Shown here piece by piece: positions 28,375 through 38,370 of a stretch of DNA of 64,000 nt (position 1 is the first letter of the stretch; every line of letters starts with the position of its first letter). This DNA comes from Maricaulis sp947259345 (GTDB lineage Bacteria; Pseudomonadota; Alphaproteobacteria; Caulobacterales; Maricaulaceae). Under the pieces are notes generated by a model, which saw only the letters and a program-made list of their open reading frames with translations, made no database searches and was not told the DNA's origin. The DNA lies in NCBI GenBank assembly GCA_965217205.1, contig OZ244254.1, positions 1,054,001 through 1,118,000 of the forward strand. The letters run 5' to 3'. A program made the translations under genes and the position numbers.

Positions 28375-29583
28375 ATGCATTTCGACCGATTGCTCACGGA
28401 AGCCCGCCTCGCGACCCTAGTCGCCGGTGATGATGGCTATGGCGTGATCGAGAAAGCGGCGCTCGGGATCAAGGACGGGCGCATCGCCTGGATCGGTCCA
28501 ATGGATCAGGTGCCGGGCGAGGCCGATCAGGTCGACCGCCTGGCCAGCCGCTGGGTTACGCCGGCGCTGATTGATTGCCACACCCATCTCGTCTTTGCCG
28601 GGGATCGGTCTGACGAGTTCGAGCGCCGCCTGGGCGGTGAGAGCTATGAGAGTATATCCCGCTCGGGCGGCGGCATCGCCCGAACTGTCGCGGAAACGCG
28701 GCAGGCGGGTGCGGCGGAACTGGCTGGCAGCGCCCTGTCTCGTCTCGATGCCCTGGCCCAGGAAGGTGTCGGCACGGTCGAGATCAAATCCGGCTACGGC
28801 CTGACGCTAGAGAGCGAACGCACCATGTTGCGCGCCGCGCGCGGCGTCCAGCGCGCGTCTGGTATGCGGGTCTCAGCGACGCTGCTTGCGGCCCATGCCG
28901 TGCCCCCGGAATACAAGGGCGAGAGCGGCCGCTATATCGACGAAATCTGTATTCCGCTCATCCGCGAAGCCGCCCGCGACGGTCTCGCCGATGCGGTCGA
29001 TGCCTATTGCGAAGGGATTGGTTTCTCACCCGAGGAGACCCGGCGCCTCTTCATCGCGGCCAAGGCGGTGGGTCTGCCGGTCAAACTGCATGCGGACCAG
29101 TTGTCCGACACGGGCGGCGCCAAGCTGGTAGCCGAGTTTGGCGGCCTGTCCGCCGACCATATCGAATACACCAATGCGGACGGTGTCGCCGCCATGGCCA
29201 AGGCGGGTACGGTCGGCGTGCTGCTGCCCGGCGCTTTCTACGCCCTTGGCGAAACCAGATTGCCGCCGGTCGCTGCGATGCGGGCTGCCGGCGTGCCGAT
29301 GGCCGTTGCGACCGACGCCAATCCGGGCACCTCGCCGCTGGTCTCCCTGCTTACCGCCGCCAACATGGCCTGCATCCTGTTCGGCCTGACCCTGCCGGAA
29401 GCCTTTGCCGGCATGACCCGGCATGCGGCGCGCGCGCTGGGTCTGCAGGACGAGATCGGAACGCTGGAAGTCGGCAAGGCCGCGGATATCGCCATCTGGG
29501 ACGTCGAACGTCCCGCAGAAATCATTCAATGGATCGGACGCCGGCCGCTGCACGGCCGCATCCTCGCAGGAGAGTGGCAGTGA
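28375..29583 (+). CDS. hutI: Imidazolonepropionase
   Basis: A 402-residue metal-dependent hydrolase opening 4-imidazolone-5-propionate to formiminoglutamate. Motifs are DCHTHLVFAG, the central KLHADQL and the late ATDANPGTSP. CGGAGA precedes the ATG. The stop overlaps the hutH GTG. Confidence 0.96.
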   Translation: MHFDRLLTEARLATLVAGDDGYGVIEKAALGIKDGRIAWIGPMDQVPGEADQVDRLASRWVTPALIDCHTHLVFAGDRSDEFERRLGGESYESISRSGGGIARTVAETRQAGAAELAGSALSRLDALAQEGVGTVEIKSGYGLTLESERTMLRAARGVQRASGMRVSATLLAAHAVPPEYKGESGRYIDEICIPLIREAARDGLADAVDAYCEGIGFSPEETRRLFIAAKAVGLPVKLHADQLSDTGGAKLVAEFGGLSADHIEYTNADGVAAMAKAGTVGVLLPGAFYALGETRLPPVAAMRAAGVPMAVATDANPGTSPLVSLLTAANMACILFGLTLPEAFAGMTRHAARALGLQDEIGTLEVGKAADIAIWDVERPAEIIQWIGRRPLHGRILAGEWQ

Positions 29584-31103
29584 CAGCTGTGACCATCAAA
29601 CCGGGCGCCATGGCGCTGGCCGATTGGGCTGAAATCTGGCGTGGCGCCGAAATCCGCATCGATCCCGCAGCCAAGTCCGATGTCGATGCGGCTGCCGCGA
29701 CGGTCGACCGGCTGATCGCCTCGGGCCGGGCCGTCTACGGTCTCAATACCGGTTTCGGCAAGCTGGCCCAGACACGGATCGCCGATGACGAGCTGGCGAC
29801 TTTGCAGGAACGTCTTGTCCTGTCGCACGCGGCGGGGATTGGTGATCCGCTCGATGCGCGCATGGTCCGCCTGATCATGGCGCTGAAACTGGCCAGCCTG
29901 GGGCGCGGCGCGTCCGGTATTCGCTGGACCACGATCGAAGCCATCCAGGCGATGCTGGATGCCGATGTCCTGCCGGTCATCCCGTCCCAGGGATCGGTCG
30001 GCGCCTCGGGCGATCTGGCCCCGCTGGCGCATATGTCGGCCGCACTGATCGGGGCCGGCGATGTCACGTTAAAGGGCGAGCGCATGCCGGCGCGGGACGG
30101 TCTGGCGAAGGCAGGTCTGGCACCGGTCCAGCTCGGTCCGAAGGAAGGGTTGGCCCTCCTGAACGGCACCCAGACTTCGACCGCGTTGGCCCTGGCTGGC
30201 CTGTTTGAGGTTGAAGCCGGCTTCCGCGCGGCCCTGGTCTCCGGGGCGCTCAGCGTCGATGCCGCGAAGGGTTCGGTCGCGCCCTTTGATCCGCGCATTC
30301 ACAGCCTGCGCGGCCATCCTGGCCAAATCGATGTCGCGGCCTCCCTGCGGACGCTTCTGGAAGGCTCGAACATTCTCAAAAGCCATGAAGGCTGCGAGAA
30401 AATCCAGGACCCGTACTGCCTGCGCTGCCAGCCGCAAGTCATGGGCGCTGTGCTCGACCTCCTACGCCAGGCCGGTGCCGTGCTGGAGCGCGAGGCCAAT
30501 GCGGTCACGGATAACCCGCTCATCTTCACCGATACCGATGAAGCCATCTCCGGCGGCAATTTCCACGCCGAGCCGGTCGCCTTCGCCGCTGACCAGATCG
30601 CCATGGCCGCCTGCGAAATCGGCTCGATCTGCGAGCGCCGGATTGCGCTGCTGACCGACCCCGCCGTCTCCGGACTGCCAGCCTTCCTGACGCCCAATCC
30701 GGGTATCAATTCCGGCTTCATGATCGCCCATGTCACGGCCGCGGCCCTGGTCTCGGAGAACAAGCAGAAAGCCTATCCGGCCTCGGTCGACAGCATTCCG
30801 ACCTCGGCCAATCAGGAAGACCATGTTTCGATGGCGACCCATGGCGCCTTTCGCCTTTTGAAAATGGCGGAAAACCTCCATGCGGTGGTCGGAATCGAGC
30901 TGCTCTGCGCTGCCCAGGGCACGGATTTCCATGACGGGTTGACCTCCTCGCCAGTGCTGGAAGCCGCCAAGGCGCACTTGCGCTTGACGGTTCCCGCCTA
31001 TGGCGATGACCGTTATTTTGCCGACGACATCGCCAGTGCGCGCGATCTCGTGACGGGCAGGGGGCTTGTCGCGGATGCGGGCACGCTTCCCGGGATTGCC
31101 TGA
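29580..31103 (+). CDS. hutH: Histidine ammonia-lyase
   Basis: A 507-residue enzyme that removes ammonia from histidine to give urocanate. The MIO cofactor triad Ala-Ser-Gly is seen in GSVGASGDLAPL, with YGLNTGFGKLA upstream and the late QEDHVSM stretch. The start is a GTG overlapping the hutI stop, with AGGAGA six bases before it. The open frame continues upstream to 29007, but that part lies inside hutI and is not coding. Confidence 0.96.
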   Translation: MTAVTIKPGAMALADWAEIWRGAEIRIDPAAKSDVDAAAATVDRLIASGRAVYGLNTGFGKLAQTRIADDELATLQERLVLSHAAGIGDPLDARMVRLIMALKLASLGRGASGIRWTTIEAIQAMLDADVLPVIPSQGSVGASGDLAPLAHMSAALIGAGDVTLKGERMPARDGLAKAGLAPVQLGPKEGLALLNGTQTSTALALAGLFEVEAGFRAALVSGALSVDAAKGSVAPFDPRIHSLRGHPGQIDVAASLRTLLEGSNILKSHEGCEKIQDPYCLRCQPQVMGAVLDLLRQAGAVLEREANAVTDNPLIFTDTDEAISGGNFHAEPVAFAADQIAMAACEIGSICERRIALLTDPAVSGLPAFLTPNPGINSGFMIAHVTAAALVSENKQKAYPASVDSIPTSANQEDHVSMATHGAFRLLKMAENLHAVVGIELLCAAQGTDFHDGLTSSPVLEAAKAHLRLTVPAYGDDRYFADDIASARDLVTGRGLVADAGTLPGIA

Positions 31104-31915
31104 TGGACGTCTTCACACTCAAGCGCGGTTCCTCGCCGCTCGTTGTTTCCATGCCGCATTCCGGCACGGCCCTGGCGCCGGGACTGGCAGAGCGCTTGAG
31201 CGAGCCGGCGGGCGGCCTGCCGGATACGGACTGGCACATTCCGGAACTCTACGACTTTCTTGACGGGCTGGGCGCGACGATCATCCGCGCCAATTATTCG
31301 CGCTATGTCATCGATCTCAATCGCGACCCGACGGGCTCCTCGCTCTATCCCGGCCAGGCGACGACGGATCTGGTGCCGACAACCCTGTTTGACGGCACAC
31401 CGATCTACAAGGACGGCGAGGCGCCCGATGATGACGAGGTCGAGCAGCGCCGCACCGACTACTATGACCCCTACCACCGTGCCCTGACCGAAACGCTGAT
31501 GGCGACCCGTATGGAGCATGGCTATGCCTTGCTCTGGGACGCGCATTCCATTGCATCCGAAGTGCCGCGCCTGTTCGAGGGCGTACTGCCCGACCTCAAT
31601 CTGGGCACGAATGGCGGCGAGAGCTGTGACCGCATGATCGAGCGCTGGGCGGTCAAGGCGATGATGGATCACGAGGAATACGCCTCCATCGTCAATGGCC
31701 GTTTCAAGGGTGGCTTCATCACCCGCGCCTTTGGCCGTCCGAGCCAGAATATCCATGCCCTGCAAATGGAACTCGCCCAGTCCGCCTATATGAGCGAGGC
31801 GCCGCCCTGGACGCTGGAGACGGCCAAGGCCGACCAGCTCCGCGCCGCGCTCAAGGATGTCATGAAAGCCGCCCTGGACGCGGCCAAAAGTCTCTATTCC
31901 GGAGAAGTGAAGTAA
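31103..31915 (+). CDS. hutG: N-formylglutamate deformylase
   Basis: A 270-residue N-formylglutamate amidohydrolase releasing formate and glutamate. SMPHSG near residue 15, the RYVIDLNRDP stretch and LWDAHS are family features. The TGATG overlap with hutH and the TAAATG junction with hutU show a single operon. It is the last step of the route. Confidence 0.93.
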   Translation: MDVFTLKRGSSPLVVSMPHSGTALAPGLAERLSEPAGGLPDTDWHIPELYDFLDGLGATIIRANYSRYVIDLNRDPTGSSLYPGQATTDLVPTTLFDGTPIYKDGEAPDDDEVEQRRTDYYDPYHRALTETLMATRMEHGYALLWDAHSIASEVPRLFEGVLPDLNLGTNGGESCDRMIERWAVKAMMDHEEYASIVNGRFKGGFITRAFGRPSQNIHALQMELAQSAYMSEAPPWTLETAKADQLRAALKDVMKAALDAAKSLYSGEVK

Positions 31916-33586
31916 ATGTCCCAGACCCGCCGCGACAATTCCCGCATCATCCGCGCCAAGCATGGCAGCGAACTGGACGCCATGCATTGGGCCGCCGAGG
32001 CGCCCTTGCGGATGCTGATGAATAATCTCGACCCCGAAGTGGCCGAGAAGCCGGAAGAACTGGTCGTCTATGGCGGGATCGGCCGGGCGGCGCGCGACTG
32101 GGAGAGCTATGACCGCATCGTCGCGACCCTGAAACGCCTCAAGGAAGACGAGACCCTGCTGGTCCAGTCCGGCAAGCCGGTCGGCGTGTTCCGCACGCAC
32201 AAGGATGCGCCGCGCGTCCTGATCGCCAATTCCAATCTCGTGCCCAACTGGGCCAATTGGGATCATTTTCGCGAGCTCGATAAGAAGGGTCTGATGATGT
32301 ACGGCCAGATGACGGCCGGTTCCTGGATCTATATCGGCTCGCAGGGCATCGTTCAGGGCACGTATGAGACTTTCGTCGAAGCCGGTCGCCAGCATTACAA
32401 TGGCGATCTCACTGGCAAGTGGATCCTGACCGGTGGCCTGGGTGGCATGGGCGGCGCCCAGCCGCTCGCCGCGACCATGGCCGGTGCCTCGATGCTGGCG
32501 GTGGAATGCCAGCCCAGCCGGATCGAGATGCGTTTGAAGACCGGCTATCTCGACAAGAGCACGGACAATCTCGACGACGCCCTGGCCATGATCAACGCGG
32601 CCTGCGCCAAGGGCGAGGCGGTCTCGGTCGGCCTCCTGGGCAATGCGGCGGAAGTCTTCCCGGAACTGGTGCGTCGCAGCGTCAAGCCAGACATGGTCAC
32701 CGACCAGACCTCGGCCCACGATCCGGCCAATGGCTATCTCCCCGCCGGCTGGACGCTGGCCGAATGGGACGACAAGCGCGCGAGCGATCCCGCCGCCGTC
32801 GAGGCTGCTGCCAAGGCCTCCATGGCGGAACAGGTCAAAGCCATGCTGGCCTTCTGGGAGCAGGGTATTCCGACGCTCGATTATGGCAATAATATCCGCC
32901 AGATGGCGCATGATGAGGGCGTCTCGAACGCCTTCGATTTCCCCGGCTTCGTGCCGGCCTATATCCGTCCGCTGTTTTGCCGCGGCATCGGTCCCTTCCG
33001 CTGGGCGGCGCTGTCGGGTGATCCGGAGGATATCTACAAGACCGACGCCAAGGTGAAGGAACTCATCCCGGACAATCCGCATCTTCACCGCTGGCTCGAG
33101 ATGGCGCGCGAGCGCATCCACTTCCAGGGCCTGCCGGCGCGCATCTGCTGGGTCGGCCTGGGCGAACGCCACAAGCTGGGTCTCGCCTTCAATGAAATGG
33201 TCCGCACGGGCGAGCTCTCTGCCCCGGTCGTGATCGGCCGCGATCACCTCGATTCAGGCTCGGTCGCCAGCCCGAACCGTGAAACCGAAGCCATGATGGA
33301 CGGCTCCGACGCCGTCGCCGACTGGCCGCTCCTCAACGCCCTCCTCAACACCGCCTCGGGCGCAACCTGGGTCTCGCTGCATCATGGCGGCGGGGTCGGC
33401 ATGGGCTATTCCATGCATTCCGGCCAGGTCGTCCTCGCCGACGGTACCGAAGACGCCGCCGCCCGCGTTGGCCGCGTGCTCTGGAATGATCCGGGGACCG
33501 GCGTGATGCGCCATGCGGATGCGGGCTATGAGATTGCGAAGGATTGCGCCCGCGAGCAGGGGCTGGATTTGCCGAGCGTGGAGTAG
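31916..33586 (+). CDS. hutU: Urocanate hydratase
   Basis: A 556-residue NAD-dependent hydratase converting urocanate to imidazolonepropionate. The glycine-rich TGGLGGMGGAQPLA and DQTSAHDP are signatures of the family, and the conserved FCRGIGPFRW holds the Cys region. Length is standard. It is last in the hutI-H-G-U run. Confidence 0.97.
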   Translation: MSQTRRDNSRIIRAKHGSELDAMHWAAEAPLRMLMNNLDPEVAEKPEELVVYGGIGRAARDWESYDRIVATLKRLKEDETLLVQSGKPVGVFRTHKDAPRVLIANSNLVPNWANWDHFRELDKKGLMMYGQMTAGSWIYIGSQGIVQGTYETFVEAGRQHYNGDLTGKWILTGGLGGMGGAQPLAATMAGASMLAVECQPSRIEMRLKTGYLDKSTDNLDDALAMINAACAKGEAVSVGLLGNAAEVFPELVRRSVKPDMVTDQTSAHDPANGYLPAGWTLAEWDDKRASDPAAVEAAAKASMAEQVKAMLAFWEQGIPTLDYGNNIRQMAHDEGVSNAFDFPGFVPAYIRPLFCRGIGPFRWAALSGDPEDIYKTDAKVKELIPDNPHLHRWLEMARERIHFQGLPARICWVGLGERHKLGLAFNEMVRTGELSAPVVIGRDHLDSGSVASPNRETEAMMDGSDAVADWPLLNALLNTASGATWVSLHHGGGVGMGYSMHSGQVVLADGTEDAAARVGRVLWNDPGTGVMRHADAGYEIAKDCAREQGLDLPSVE

Positions 33587-33600
33587 GGGCGGTAGCGGCC

Positions 33601-33846
33601 ATGATCAGACTGCTTGCCAAGGCGTGGGCTTTGATTTTTGCCGGGATGGCGGTCTGGTTTGGTTGGCTGTTTGCGGTGGTCTACTGGAGCAATCGCGCGT
33701 GTTTCGACGAGAACGGCCGGTGTCTCGTGGACGGCGTGGTGCATCACGACTCGACCTTCGTCTATTTCTGGATCGTATTGCTTTCGCTTGTTTCTGCGTT
33801 GGCCGGGGCGGTCTGTGATAGCCGTTTGCGACGGCCTGATAGCTGA
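33601..33846 (+). CDS. Small two-helix membrane protein
   Basis: An 81-residue protein with two predicted transmembrane helices (residues 6-28 and 53-74) and two cysteines between them. No family recognised. The chosen ATG begins the first helix; an upstream frame to 33544 overlaps hutU. Low-level evidence; it may be read from the hut transcript. Confidence 0.5.
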   Translation: MIRLLAKAWALIFAGMAVWFGWLFAVVYWSNRACFDENGRCLVDGVVHHDSTFVYFWIVLLSLVSALAGAVCDSRLRRPDS

Positions 33847-33883
33847 TGGTGTCGTTTGTGCAATCACCATTGTCCCGCAAACA

Positions 33884-34005
33884 CATTGGGACCCCTATGC
33901 GGTACCTTCTCCGGCGAACTTCCCGACATCTGGGTCCCGGCTCTGCGCCCCGCCTTCGCGGGGCAGGAGCCTGCGCCCGCGAATGCGGGTGGCCGGGATG
34001 ACAAG
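33884..34005. repeat. Dispersed palindromic repeat, copy 3
   Basis: The right half is well formed: TGGGTCCCGGCTCTGCGC, an inner CCCCGCCTTCGCGGGG hairpin, a second CCCGCGAATGCGGG hairpin, then GGCCGGGATGACAAG. The left half is shorter and more diverged (TTGGGACCCC) than in copies 1 and 2. Located between the small membrane protein and kbl. Confidence 0.7.
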
Positions 34006-34060
34006 GCAAGGGCAGGGCAATAGAAGGTGGGCAACACAGACTCACCCTTGGGAGCCCTTC

Positions 34061-35263
34061 ATGTCCGACGCCTTTTTTGCCGACCTCAAAGCCGAACTCG
34101 CCCAGATCGACGCTGACGGGCTGTACAAGCGCGAGCGGATCATCACCTCGCAACAATTCTCCGAGATCGATGTGTCGGCGGACGGGGCGTCGAGCCATGT
34201 CATCAATTTCTGCGCCAACAACTATCTCGGCCTGGCCAATAGACCCGAGCTGATCGAGGCCGCCAAGAAGACGCTCGACAGCCATGGTTTCGGCGTCGCC
34301 TCGGTGCGTTTCATCTGCGGCACTCAGGACCTGCACAAGCAGCTGGAAGCCAGGATCGCGGCCTTCACCGGCTGCGAGGATGCCATCCTCTATGCCGCCG
34401 CCTTTGACGCCAATGGCGGTGTGTTCGAACCGCTTCTGGGGCCGGAGGATGCGATCATCTCCGATGCGCTCAACCATGCCTCCATCATTGATGGCGTGCG
34501 CCTGTGCAAGGCGAAACGCTATCGCTATGCCAATTCCGACATGGCGGACCTCGAGGCCCAGCTGAAACAGGCCCGGGCCGATGGCGCGCGCCATATCCTG
34601 ATCGTCACCGATGGCGTCTTCTCGATGGATGGCTATATCGCCGACCTCAAATCCATCGTCCGCCTGGCCAAACAGTATGACGCGCTGACCATGGTCGATG
34701 ACTGCCATGCCCATGGTTTCATGGGCGCAAAGGGTCGCGGTACGCCGGAACATTGCGGTGTCCTCGGCGAGATCGACATCATCACCGGCACGCTGGGCAA
34801 GGCGCTGGGCGGAGCGATGGGCGGTTTCACCGCCGCGCGCCAGGAAATCATCGACATGCTGCGCCAGCGCTCGCGGCCCTATCTGTTCTCGAACTCGCTG
34901 GCACCGGCCATTGTCGGCGCCTCGCTGAAAGCGCTCGACATGGTCGCCGAGGGCGATGATCTGCGCGCCCGCCTGTTCGATAATGCCAAACGCTTCCGCA
35001 CCGGCATGAGCGAGGCCGGTTTCGACCTCCTGCCCGGCGAGCATCCGATCATCCCGGTCATGCTGGGCGATGCCAAGCTGGCCCAGGACATGGCCACCAG
35101 GCTGATGGGCGAGGGCGTCTATGTGATCGGCTTCTTCTTCCCCGTCGTGCCCAAGGGCAAGGCCCGCATCCGCACTCAGATGTCCGCGGCCCACACGCCG
35201 GAGCAGATCGACCGCGCCGTGGCGGCGTTCAGCAAGGTAGGCAAGGAGCTCGGGGTTATCTAG
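34061..35263 (+). CDS. kbl: Glycine C-acetyltransferase (2-amino-3-ketobutyrate CoA ligase)
   Basis: A 400-residue PLP enzyme of the alpha-oxoamine synthase family. It cleaves 2-amino-3-ketobutyrate with CoA to glycine and acetyl-CoA. The PLP lysine is in TGTLGKALGGAMGG, with NNYLGLA and VDDCHAHGFMG also present. The start at 34061 follows GGGAG; the frame is open upstream through the repeat, but that part is not coding. Its usual partner tdh is not next to it but begins 3.9 kb downstream. Confidence 0.95.
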   Translation: MSDAFFADLKAELAQIDADGLYKRERIITSQQFSEIDVSADGASSHVINFCANNYLGLANRPELIEAAKKTLDSHGFGVASVRFICGTQDLHKQLEARIAAFTGCEDAILYAAAFDANGGVFEPLLGPEDAIISDALNHASIIDGVRLCKAKRYRYANSDMADLEAQLKQARADGARHILIVTDGVFSMDGYIADLKSIVRLAKQYDALTMVDDCHAHGFMGAKGRGTPEHCGVLGEIDIITGTLGKALGGAMGGFTAARQEIIDMLRQRSRPYLFSNSLAPAIVGASLKALDMVAEGDDLRARLFDNAKRFRTGMSEAGFDLLPGEHPIIPVMLGDAKLAQDMATRLMGEGVYVIGFFFPVVPKGKARIRTQMSAAHTPEQIDRAVAAFSKVGKELGVI

Positions 35264-35303
35264 ACTTCTTGCCCTCCAAGCGTGTGATGATTATGGTTGC
35301 ACC

Positions 35304-35726
35304 ATGGAGATGGTTTTGCCTCATCTGTTCAGCCTTCAAGGGCGTGTGAACCGCGTCGAATATGTGACCGGGCTGTTGGCCGCGATTCCAGTTGGGCTTG
35401 CTGTTGGTATCTTGTTCATTGGATTGGCCTTTCTCGGGGGGCGTCTGACGGGACAGAACTGGATCGACGCGTACCCGATATGGATCTCGATACCTGGGTT
35501 TCTTGTCGTATTTGCTTCGTGGGGGAGTTTTTTCGTCCGACGCTGGCATGACTTTGGAATGGCGATATGGGTGTCGGTTCCCTTGTTTGGTTTGATGTTG
35601 TTCACACAGATTGCCTGGCTTGATGGTCTTGTCCTCGTGTTCTCCGGGCTGGTGCCGAGTGTCCCGACGACAAACCGTTTTGGCGAGACGCCTGGCGCGG
35701 TCGCCGGTGCGAGAGAATTGGCGTGA
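35304..35726 (+). CDS. DUF805-family membrane protein
   Basis: A 140-residue protein with three to four hydrophobic segments. The GRVNRVEY motif after the first residues and RRWHDFGM in the middle are features of DUF805 proteins, whose role is unknown. It lies among the genes inserted between kbl and tdh. Confidence 0.75.
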   Translation: MEMVLPHLFSLQGRVNRVEYVTGLLAAIPVGLAVGILFIGLAFLGGRLTGQNWIDAYPIWISIPGFLVVFASWGSFFVRRWHDFGMAIWVSVPLFGLMLFTQIAWLDGLVLVFSGLVPSVPTTNRFGETPGAVAGARELA

Positions 35727-35911
35727 GCCGCATGCGGTTGCGTCTTTCGTTGGAATTGACCGGAGCGGGCGGGGACGGGCTCGTTCCTTTTCCCCCTCAC
35801 GCTTTCCCCAAACACGCGTAGTGTGCCCCGCACAAATTCGCCTCATCGGCGAATTTGCATCCGAATGATCGCCGGGGGGCATCACACGGGTAACGTGAAC
35901 AGGGGACTGAC

Positions 35912-37090
35912 ATGACGGATACCAGCGAAGTGACTGCAAGCAGCGCCCGTCCATCGGACGAGATGCTGCCTTTCCTGAACAATTTCCACGACATCTTCAC
36001 CACGATCGGTGTGCTCATCCTGCTGGCGGGCCTTGGTGCCGGTGCCGGCCAGGTGATGGCGGGGCTTGGCCTCGATGAGGGCGAACAGGCCTGGCAGAAC
36101 GCGCTCATGGCGCTGATCGGCGGGATCGGGATCTTTGCCTGGCTGCTCTCTGCCCTCCTGGTCGGCAAACAGCGCCGCATCCTGCCGGGCATCGTCCTGT
36201 CGGGCGTGTTCGGTGTGGCGACCATGATCGTGCTGGTCTGGGGTTATGCCCAATTCCTGATCCATGGCGCCGGGATTTCCGAGGACAGTTTTTCTATCAC
36301 CGATGATGCGGTCGAGAATATGGAATTCGGCCGCGAGGCGGTGAACATGGTTCTGGCGCAGCTGCCAGCCTCGATCCGCTTCATGCCGATCGTCTTCGGT
36401 CTCGCCTTCCTGCTGCCGGTCACGGCCTATTATGTCAGCTATCGCCTGCCCTTTGCGGGTGGCCTGATGGGCGTTGGCGTTGTTCTGACGGCGGTCATGA
36501 CCTTGCTGGCAATCGATCCCTATACAGTGATCGTCTGGTCCCCGACCATTAATGTCGCCGCCGGTGGTGCCCTGTTGCTGGCCGGTATCCTCTTCGACGC
36601 CCGGGACCCGGGCCGCGAGACTCGGCTGTCCGGTACGGCGTTCTGGCTGCACTTCTTCGCGGCCCCCATCTTGCTGGGCGCAGTGCTGAACATCACCCAG
36701 ACCGGCTGGACCTTTCAGGAGAGTGATTTCGCCAATCCGGAAAATCTCAACCTGTTCGCCGCCCTGGCAACCGACAGTGCCGAGTCGATGCGTCTGGCCG
36801 TCACCGCACTGACCGTGATTGGTCTTTTCGCCCTGGTCTCGCTGCTGATCAATCGCCGTGCCCTGATCGTCTCGGGTCTTGTCACCGCGGGTGTTTCGAT
36901 CGGGGTGATCGTCAATGGGTCCGATCTGGGAGCCGGCGCGGTCGTGGCTGTGACCTTGCTGGTCCTGGGCGCCGTCGTGGTGCTGCTGGGGGCCGCCTGG
37001 AACCCGGTCCGCCGGATCTTGCTGGCCCCGATCCCGCAGGCCGGCCCGCTTGGGCGCATCTTTCCGCCGGTCAGTGCCGCTGAAGGCTAG
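35912..37090 (+). CDS. Polytopic membrane protein of unknown function
   Basis: A 392-residue protein with about ten transmembrane helices starting at residue 30, arranged as hydrophobic pairs. There are no transporter or enzyme motifs that I recognise. AGGGGA precedes the ATG. A strong terminator follows at 37116. It may be a lineage-specific sensor or stress membrane protein, but nothing in the sequence decides this. Confidence 0.75.
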   Translation: MTDTSEVTASSARPSDEMLPFLNNFHDIFTTIGVLILLAGLGAGAGQVMAGLGLDEGEQAWQNALMALIGGIGIFAWLLSALLVGKQRRILPGIVLSGVFGVATMIVLVWGYAQFLIHGAGISEDSFSITDDAVENMEFGREAVNMVLAQLPASIRFMPIVFGLAFLLPVTAYYVSYRLPFAGGLMGVGVVLTAVMTLLAIDPYTVIVWSPTINVAAGGALLLAGILFDARDPGRETRLSGTAFWLHFFAAPILLGAVLNITQTGWTFQESDFANPENLNLFAALATDSAESMRLAVTALTVIGLFALVSLLINRRALIVSGLVTAGVSIGVIVNGSDLGAGAVVAVTLLVLGAVVVLLGAAWNPVRRILLAPIPQAGPLGRIFPPVSAAEG

Positions 37091-37115
37091 CGAGCCATTG
37101 AACGACTGAAAGCTG

Positions 37116-37150
37116 AACCGCCCGGTGGTCCTCATCGGGCGGTTTTTTTT
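37116..37150 (+). terminator. Rho-independent terminator
   Basis: AACCGCCCG pairs with CGGGCGGTT across an 11-base loop, followed by a run of T that reaches 37150; it lies 25 bases after the membrane protein stop. Confidence 0.92.
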
Positions 37151-37216
37151 GGTGCCGCATTTACCCGCCGCACGCGAGCACCGATCATGGGGTCGAGTCG
37201 CAGGGGCGTGATCGTC

Positions 37217-38326
37217 ATGGCGTTTGAAACGGATGTGATCATTGTGGGCGCGGGGGCGGTCGGGCTTGCCACGGCGCGGGCCTTTGCCCGGCGCGGGCAT
37301 GAGACCATCGTGCTGGAGGCCCAATCAAAGATTGGCCAGGGCATCTCCTCACGCAATTCGGAAGTCATTCATGGCGGGCTCTACTATCCGTCCGGCTCGC
37401 TCAAGGCGCGGCTCTGCGTGGCGGGCCGGCTGATGCTCTATGCCTTTCTGGAACACCATCATCTGCCGCACGAGAAATGCGGCAAGCTGGTCGTCGCCAC
37501 CGAGCCGCACGAAATCGAGCGACTGGACGCCATCCTCGATCAAGCCCATGCCAATCAGGTCGGCGGCATGCGGCGGCTGAGCGGTGCCGAGGCGCGGGCG
37601 CTGGAACCGGAGCTGCGGGCCGAAGCGGCGCTGTTGTCGGAAGAAAGCGGCGTCATGAATGCCCATGCCTATATGGACGCACTGGCCGGCGAGATTGCCG
37701 GGCATGGCGGGGCGATTGCGGTCAATACGCCCTTCGCCGGCGCGACTCCGCTGGACGGCGGTGGATTTCTGGTCCGGACCGGCGGCGAGCATGCGACCGA
37801 GGTCACGACCCGCTATCTGGTGATCGCGGCCGGACTCGGCGCCCAGTCAGCGGCCGGTCGGATCGACGCATTTCCGGCCCCGTCCATCCCGCCGCTGCAC
37901 TATGGCAAGGGCGTCTATTTCACCCTGTCGGGCAAGGCGCCGTTTTCGCATCTGGTCTATCCACTGCCCATTCCGGGTGCGCTGGGCACGCATTACCGCC
38001 GCGATCTGGGCGGACAGGCGCGTTTCGGACCGGACCTCGCTTTCGTCGAGACCGAGGATTACACCGTCGACCCGGATCGGGCCGAGGCCTTCTATGCGAC
38101 GGCCCGGCGCTTCTGGCCGGACCTGCCGGACGGTGCGCTGATGCCTGATTATGCCGGTATCCGCCCCAAACTGCATGGTCCGGGTGAAGCGCAGCCTGAT
38201 TTTCGCATCGACGGTGCGGACACGCATGGCCTGGCCGGGTTGGTCACGCTGTTTGGCATAGAGAGTCCGGGACTGACCTCGTCGCTGGCGATCGGCGAGA
38301 CCGTGGCCGAGCGATTGACCGCTTGA
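37217..38326 (+). CDS. FAD-dependent oxidoreductase, L-2-hydroxyglutarate dehydrogenase-like
   Basis: A 369-residue DAO-family flavoprotein. The dinucleotide motif VGAGAVG is at residues 9-15. RNSEVIHGGLYYP and the C-terminal FGIESPGLTSSLAIGE are typical of the LhgO/L2HGDH branch. The likely reaction is oxidation of L-2-hydroxyglutarate to 2-oxoglutarate with electrons to quinone. The ATG at 37217 starts directly before the FAD fold; the upstream ATG at 37187 adds an unlikely extension. Confidence 0.82.
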   Translation: MAFETDVIIVGAGAVGLATARAFARRGHETIVLEAQSKIGQGISSRNSEVIHGGLYYPSGSLKARLCVAGRLMLYAFLEHHHLPHEKCGKLVVATEPHEIERLDAILDQAHANQVGGMRRLSGAEARALEPELRAEAALLSEESGVMNAHAYMDALAGEIAGHGGAIAVNTPFAGATPLDGGGFLVRTGGEHATEVTTRYLVIAAGLGAQSAAGRIDAFPAPSIPPLHYGKGVYFTLSGKAPFSHLVYPLPIPGALGTHYRRDLGGQARFGPDLAFVETEDYTVDPDRAEAFYATARRFWPDLPDGALMPDYAGIRPKLHGPGEAQPDFRIDGADTHGLAGLVTLFGIESPGLTSSLAIGETVAERLTA

Positions 38327-38370
38327 TCGCGCCGGGCGACGCTTCACAATGCGGGTGATCGGGGGATGAG

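Noticed and set aside
29007..29579. Upstream extension of hutH giving a 698-residue protein
   Set aside because: This part lies within hutI. The GTG at 29580 with its AGGAGA site gives a protein of normal HutH length.
31013..33247. 744-codon open frame on the minus strand
   Set aside because: Antisense to hutG and hutU, with no recognisable domain and no ribosome site.
35834..35856. Perfect 9-bp hairpin (AAATTCGCC / GGCGAATTT) before the 10-TM protein
   Set aside because: No T-run follows on either strand and the location does not fit termination. It could be chance or an operator, with nothing to decide.
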